33,549 bases of DNA from Candidatus Dadabacteria bacterium (GTDB taxonomy: Bacteria > Desulfobacterota_D > UBA1144 > Nemesobacterales > CSP1-2): NCBI GenBank assembly GCA_022615255.1, contig JAKEHC010000117.1, forward strand, positions 1 to 33,549, written 5' to 3'. Each line of letters opens with the position of its first letter. Position 1 is the first letter of the stretch. Position numbers and translations under genes: made by a program. This document shows positions 31,846 to 33,549 of this stretch, piece after piece. Under the pieces are notes generated by a model, which made no database searches, was not told where the DNA came from, and saw only the letters and a list, made by a program, of their open reading frames with translations.

Positions 31846-32465
31846 TTTTTAAGTACCTCCTGAACTCGAACAAGTGAGTCCTCCGTCATAACAAGTGAGT
31901 TAAATCTAAGTATGTCGTAAATGTTGAGTCCATCAGCTTTTAATACCTTCACGTCTTCTAAGTTTCTTGCCGATTTTTTTAGAATTTCATTATCATCTTT
32001 AATTAATATTAAAGCTCTATTAAGCTCAAATCTTTTAAGAAAACTTACAACCTGCTTAGTTTTAATCTCAGACAAATTAAAATCCTTAAGTATTAAGATA
32101 TTGCCATCCCTATGTTTTAATGAAAGAGCGCTTTTTAAAGCCTGACGTCTAGTCTTTTTAGGGATGTTATATGACCAATCTCTCGGTTGAGGTCCAAATA
32201 TTATAGCACCCTTTCTCCACTGAGGTGCCCTAATACTTCCCTGACGGGCGCGGCCTGTGTGTTTTTGTCTCCAGGGTTTCTTGCCGCCACCACTTACTTC
32301 ACCCCTTGTCTTAGTCGAGGCAGTTCCGGAACGGCGTTTAGCCAATTGCCAGTTAATCACATAATAGAATAAATGCTCCTGTATTGGGGCCTCGAAAACC
32401 ACTGGATCAAGTTCTACTTCACCGACTTTGTTTTTCTCTAAATTATAAACGCTATGCTGTGCCAC
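31842..32465 (-). CDS. rplD: Ribosomal protein L4
   Basis: A 207-residue protein with a tunnel-reaching loop (TKTRGEVSGGGKKPWRQKHTGRARQGSIRAPQWRKGAIIFGPQPRDW). In E. coli L4 also represses the S10 operon; nothing here shows whether that holds. The start is GTG at 32465, giving a 14-nt overlap with rplC; VYNLEKNKVGEVEL is the usual beginning. Confidence 0.96.
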   Translation of the reverse strand: MAQHSVYNLEKNKVGEVELDPVVFEAPIQEHLFYYVINWQLAKRRSGTASTKTRGEVSGGGKKPWRQKHTGRARQGSIRAPQWRKGAIIFGPQPRDWSYNIPKKTRRQALKSALSLKHRDGNILILKDFNLSEIKTKQVVSFLKRFELNRALILIKDDNEILKKSARNLEDVKVLKADGLNIYDILRFNSLVMTEDSLVRVQEVLKN

Positions 32466-33108
32466 CTTTCACCCTGCCTCTTCTCGTATGCTTTAAAATC
32501 AACAAACCACCATCTGGACCAGGAACAGAGCCTTTTACTAATACTATGTCCTTTTGAGGTTCTACTTTAATTATTCGAAGTCCTTGCATAGTCACCCTTT
32601 CAGCTCCCATATGCCCCGGCATTCTAAGTCCCTTCCATATCCTAGCAGGATAAGAGTGCTGGCCAATTGAACCAGGTTTTCTATGAGACATACCTCCATG
32701 AGAATCAGGCTGACCGCTAAATCCATGCCTCTTCATAGCGCCGGCAAAACCCTTTCCCTTGCTTGTTCCAGTAACGTCTATTATGTCCCCTTTTTTAAAT
32801 ATGTCTGCTTTAATAACGTCTCCAGACTTATAGTCATCAACCTTGCCTTTGAGGATTTCAAACTCCATAAGAAATCTTATTGGTGGAATACCGGCTTTCT
32901 TAAAATGCCCAAGTAAAGGTTTTGTCTTCCTCTGGGGTTTTGCTTGCTCAAATCCAATTTGAACTGCCTCGTATCCATCTTTTTCCAAGTTCTTTTTTTG
33001 AACCACAAAACAAGGTCCCGCCTCTATAATAGTGGCCGGTATCTGTGTTCCGTCCTCAAGAAATATCTCAGTCATTCCGACTTTTCTACCTATTAATCCC
33101 TCTATCAT
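32452..33108 (-). CDS. rplC: Ribosomal protein L3
   Basis: A 218-residue early-assembly 50S protein. It begins MIEGLIGRKVGMTEIF and contains DVTGTSKGKGFAGAMKRHGFSGQPDSHGGMSHRKPGSIGQ, which is the conserved extended loop near the peptidyl transferase centre. It starts 5 nt after rpsJ and overlaps rplD. Confidence 0.97.
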   Translation of the reverse strand: MIEGLIGRKVGMTEIFLEDGTQIPATIIEAGPCFVVQKKNLEKDGYEAVQIGFEQAKPQRKTKPLLGHFKKAGIPPIRFLMEFEILKGKVDDYKSGDVIKADIFKKGDIIDVTGTSKGKGFAGAMKRHGFSGQPDSHGGMSHRKPGSIGQHSYPARIWKGLRMPGHMGAERVTMQGLRIIKVEPQKDIVLVKGSVPGPDGGLLILKHTRRGRVKGGTA

Positions 33109-33113
33109 AACGT

Positions 33114-33434
33114 TTATGATCCTGTAAGTTTTATTTCAACCTCAACACCAGATGCTAGGTCAAGCTTCATCAATGCATCAATTGTCTGCTGGGTAGGGTC
33201 AAGAATGTCAATTAGTCGCTTGTGAGTCCGTATTTCAAAATGCTCCCTTGAATTCTTATCCACGTGCGGAGATCTCAACACACAGTAGCGACTTATGTGA
33301 GTTGGGAGCGGAACCGGACCCGCTACCCTTGCCCCTGTCCTTTTAGCCGTTTCTACAATTTCTTTTGCAGATTTATCTAACAATCTATAATCAAACGATT
33401 TCAACTTTATCCTGATCTTGGCAGCACGATTCAT
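33114..33434 (-). CDS. rpsJ: Ribosomal protein S10
   Basis: A 106-residue 30S head protein that in other bacteria also pairs with NusB in antitermination. KIRIKLKSFDYRLLDKSAKEIVETAKRTGA, GPVPLPT and RSPHVDKNSREHFEIRTHKRLIDI are typical. It begins 24 nt after the tuf stop with no promoter-sized gap, so it is probably cotranscribed with tuf. Confidence 0.98.
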   Translation of the reverse strand: MNRAAKIRIKLKSFDYRLLDKSAKEIVETAKRTGARVAGPVPLPTHISRYCVLRSPHVDKNSREHFEIRTHKRLIDILDPTQQTIDALMKLDLASGVEVEIKLTGS

Positions 33435-33458
33435 ACTCTTATTATCCTGGAAGCCTCT

Positions 33459-33549
33459 CTACTGAGTGATTTTAGTAACAACACCTGCTCCTACTGTCCT
33501 TCCACCCTCTCTTATCGCAAACCTTAACCCATCCTCCATCGCCACTGGC
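33459..33549 (-). CDS. tuf: Elongation factor Tu, C-terminal end (5' part outside window)
   Basis: Only the last 28 or so codons are in the window. They read VAMEDGLRFAIREGGRTVGAGVVTKITQ then TAG, the conserved end of EF-Tu domain 3. EF-Tu brings aminoacyl-tRNA to the ribosome. Its place directly upstream of rpsJ is the classic join between the str and S10 operons. Confidence 0.95.
   Translation of the reverse strand, partial: PVAMEDGLRFAIREGGRTVGAGVVTKITQ

Noticed and set aside
1..33549. Search for a novel defence, secretion or biosynthetic system
   Set aside because: All coding regions belong to recognisable housekeeping or common membrane-protein families; there is no phage, transposase, toxin-antitoxin, CRISPR or unexplained gene cluster.

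Overview
The window is an ordinary, gene-dense stretch of chromosome from an AT-leaning Gram-negative bacterium. Nearly all genes lie on the minus strand. The outer membrane is implied by bamA and the lolC/E-lolD lipoprotein export genes. A deltaproteobacteria-grade or Dadabacteria-like lineage is plausible from the lysS-lolC/E-lolD-bamA order, the bifunctional Rel, the pyrR-pyrB-pyrC cluster and the zinc-binding forms of S4, S14, L24 and L36. I cannot fix the phylum from sequence alone.

Region 1 (1-14772, minus strand), in transcription order: gmk, rel, lepB, pyrR-pyrB-pyrC, an MgtC/DUF4010 membrane protein, an MFS transporter, a PaaI-type thioesterase, lysS, lolC/E, lolD and the 5' part of bamA. 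Themes are nucleotide supply and alarmone control, protein export processing, pyrimidine synthesis, lysine charging and outer-membrane biogenesis. Gaps of about 80-240 bp hold several kinds of short dispersed palindromic or AT-rich repeat.

Region 2 (about 14773-17739) has a divergent intergenic region, then metF and a ubiE/menG methyltransferase on the plus strand, converging on a minus-strand luciferase-like (F420-type) oxidoreductase.

Region 3 (17935-33549, minus strand) is the fused S10-spc-alpha ribosomal super-operon. It runs from the 3' end of tuf through rpsJ, rplC, rplD, rplW, rplB, rpsS, rplV, rpsC, rplP, rpmC, rpsQ, rplN, rplX, rplE, rpsN, rpsH, rplF, rplR, rpsE, rplO, secY, adk, map, infA, rpmJ, rpsM, rpsK, rpsD, rpoA and rplQ. 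Most junctions overlap or have fewer than 20 nt between genes. rpmD (L30) is missing from its usual place between rpsE and rplO. Six genes start with TTG and two with GTG. Two intergenic gaps inside the super-operon carry dispersed repeats.

I found no gene cluster that looks like a new biological system. The observations most worth a second look are the dispersed repeats (including two inside the ribosomal super-operon), the rpmD gap, the non-ATG starts, and atypical extensions on LepB and L17. No stretch longer than 300 bp lacks a gene.
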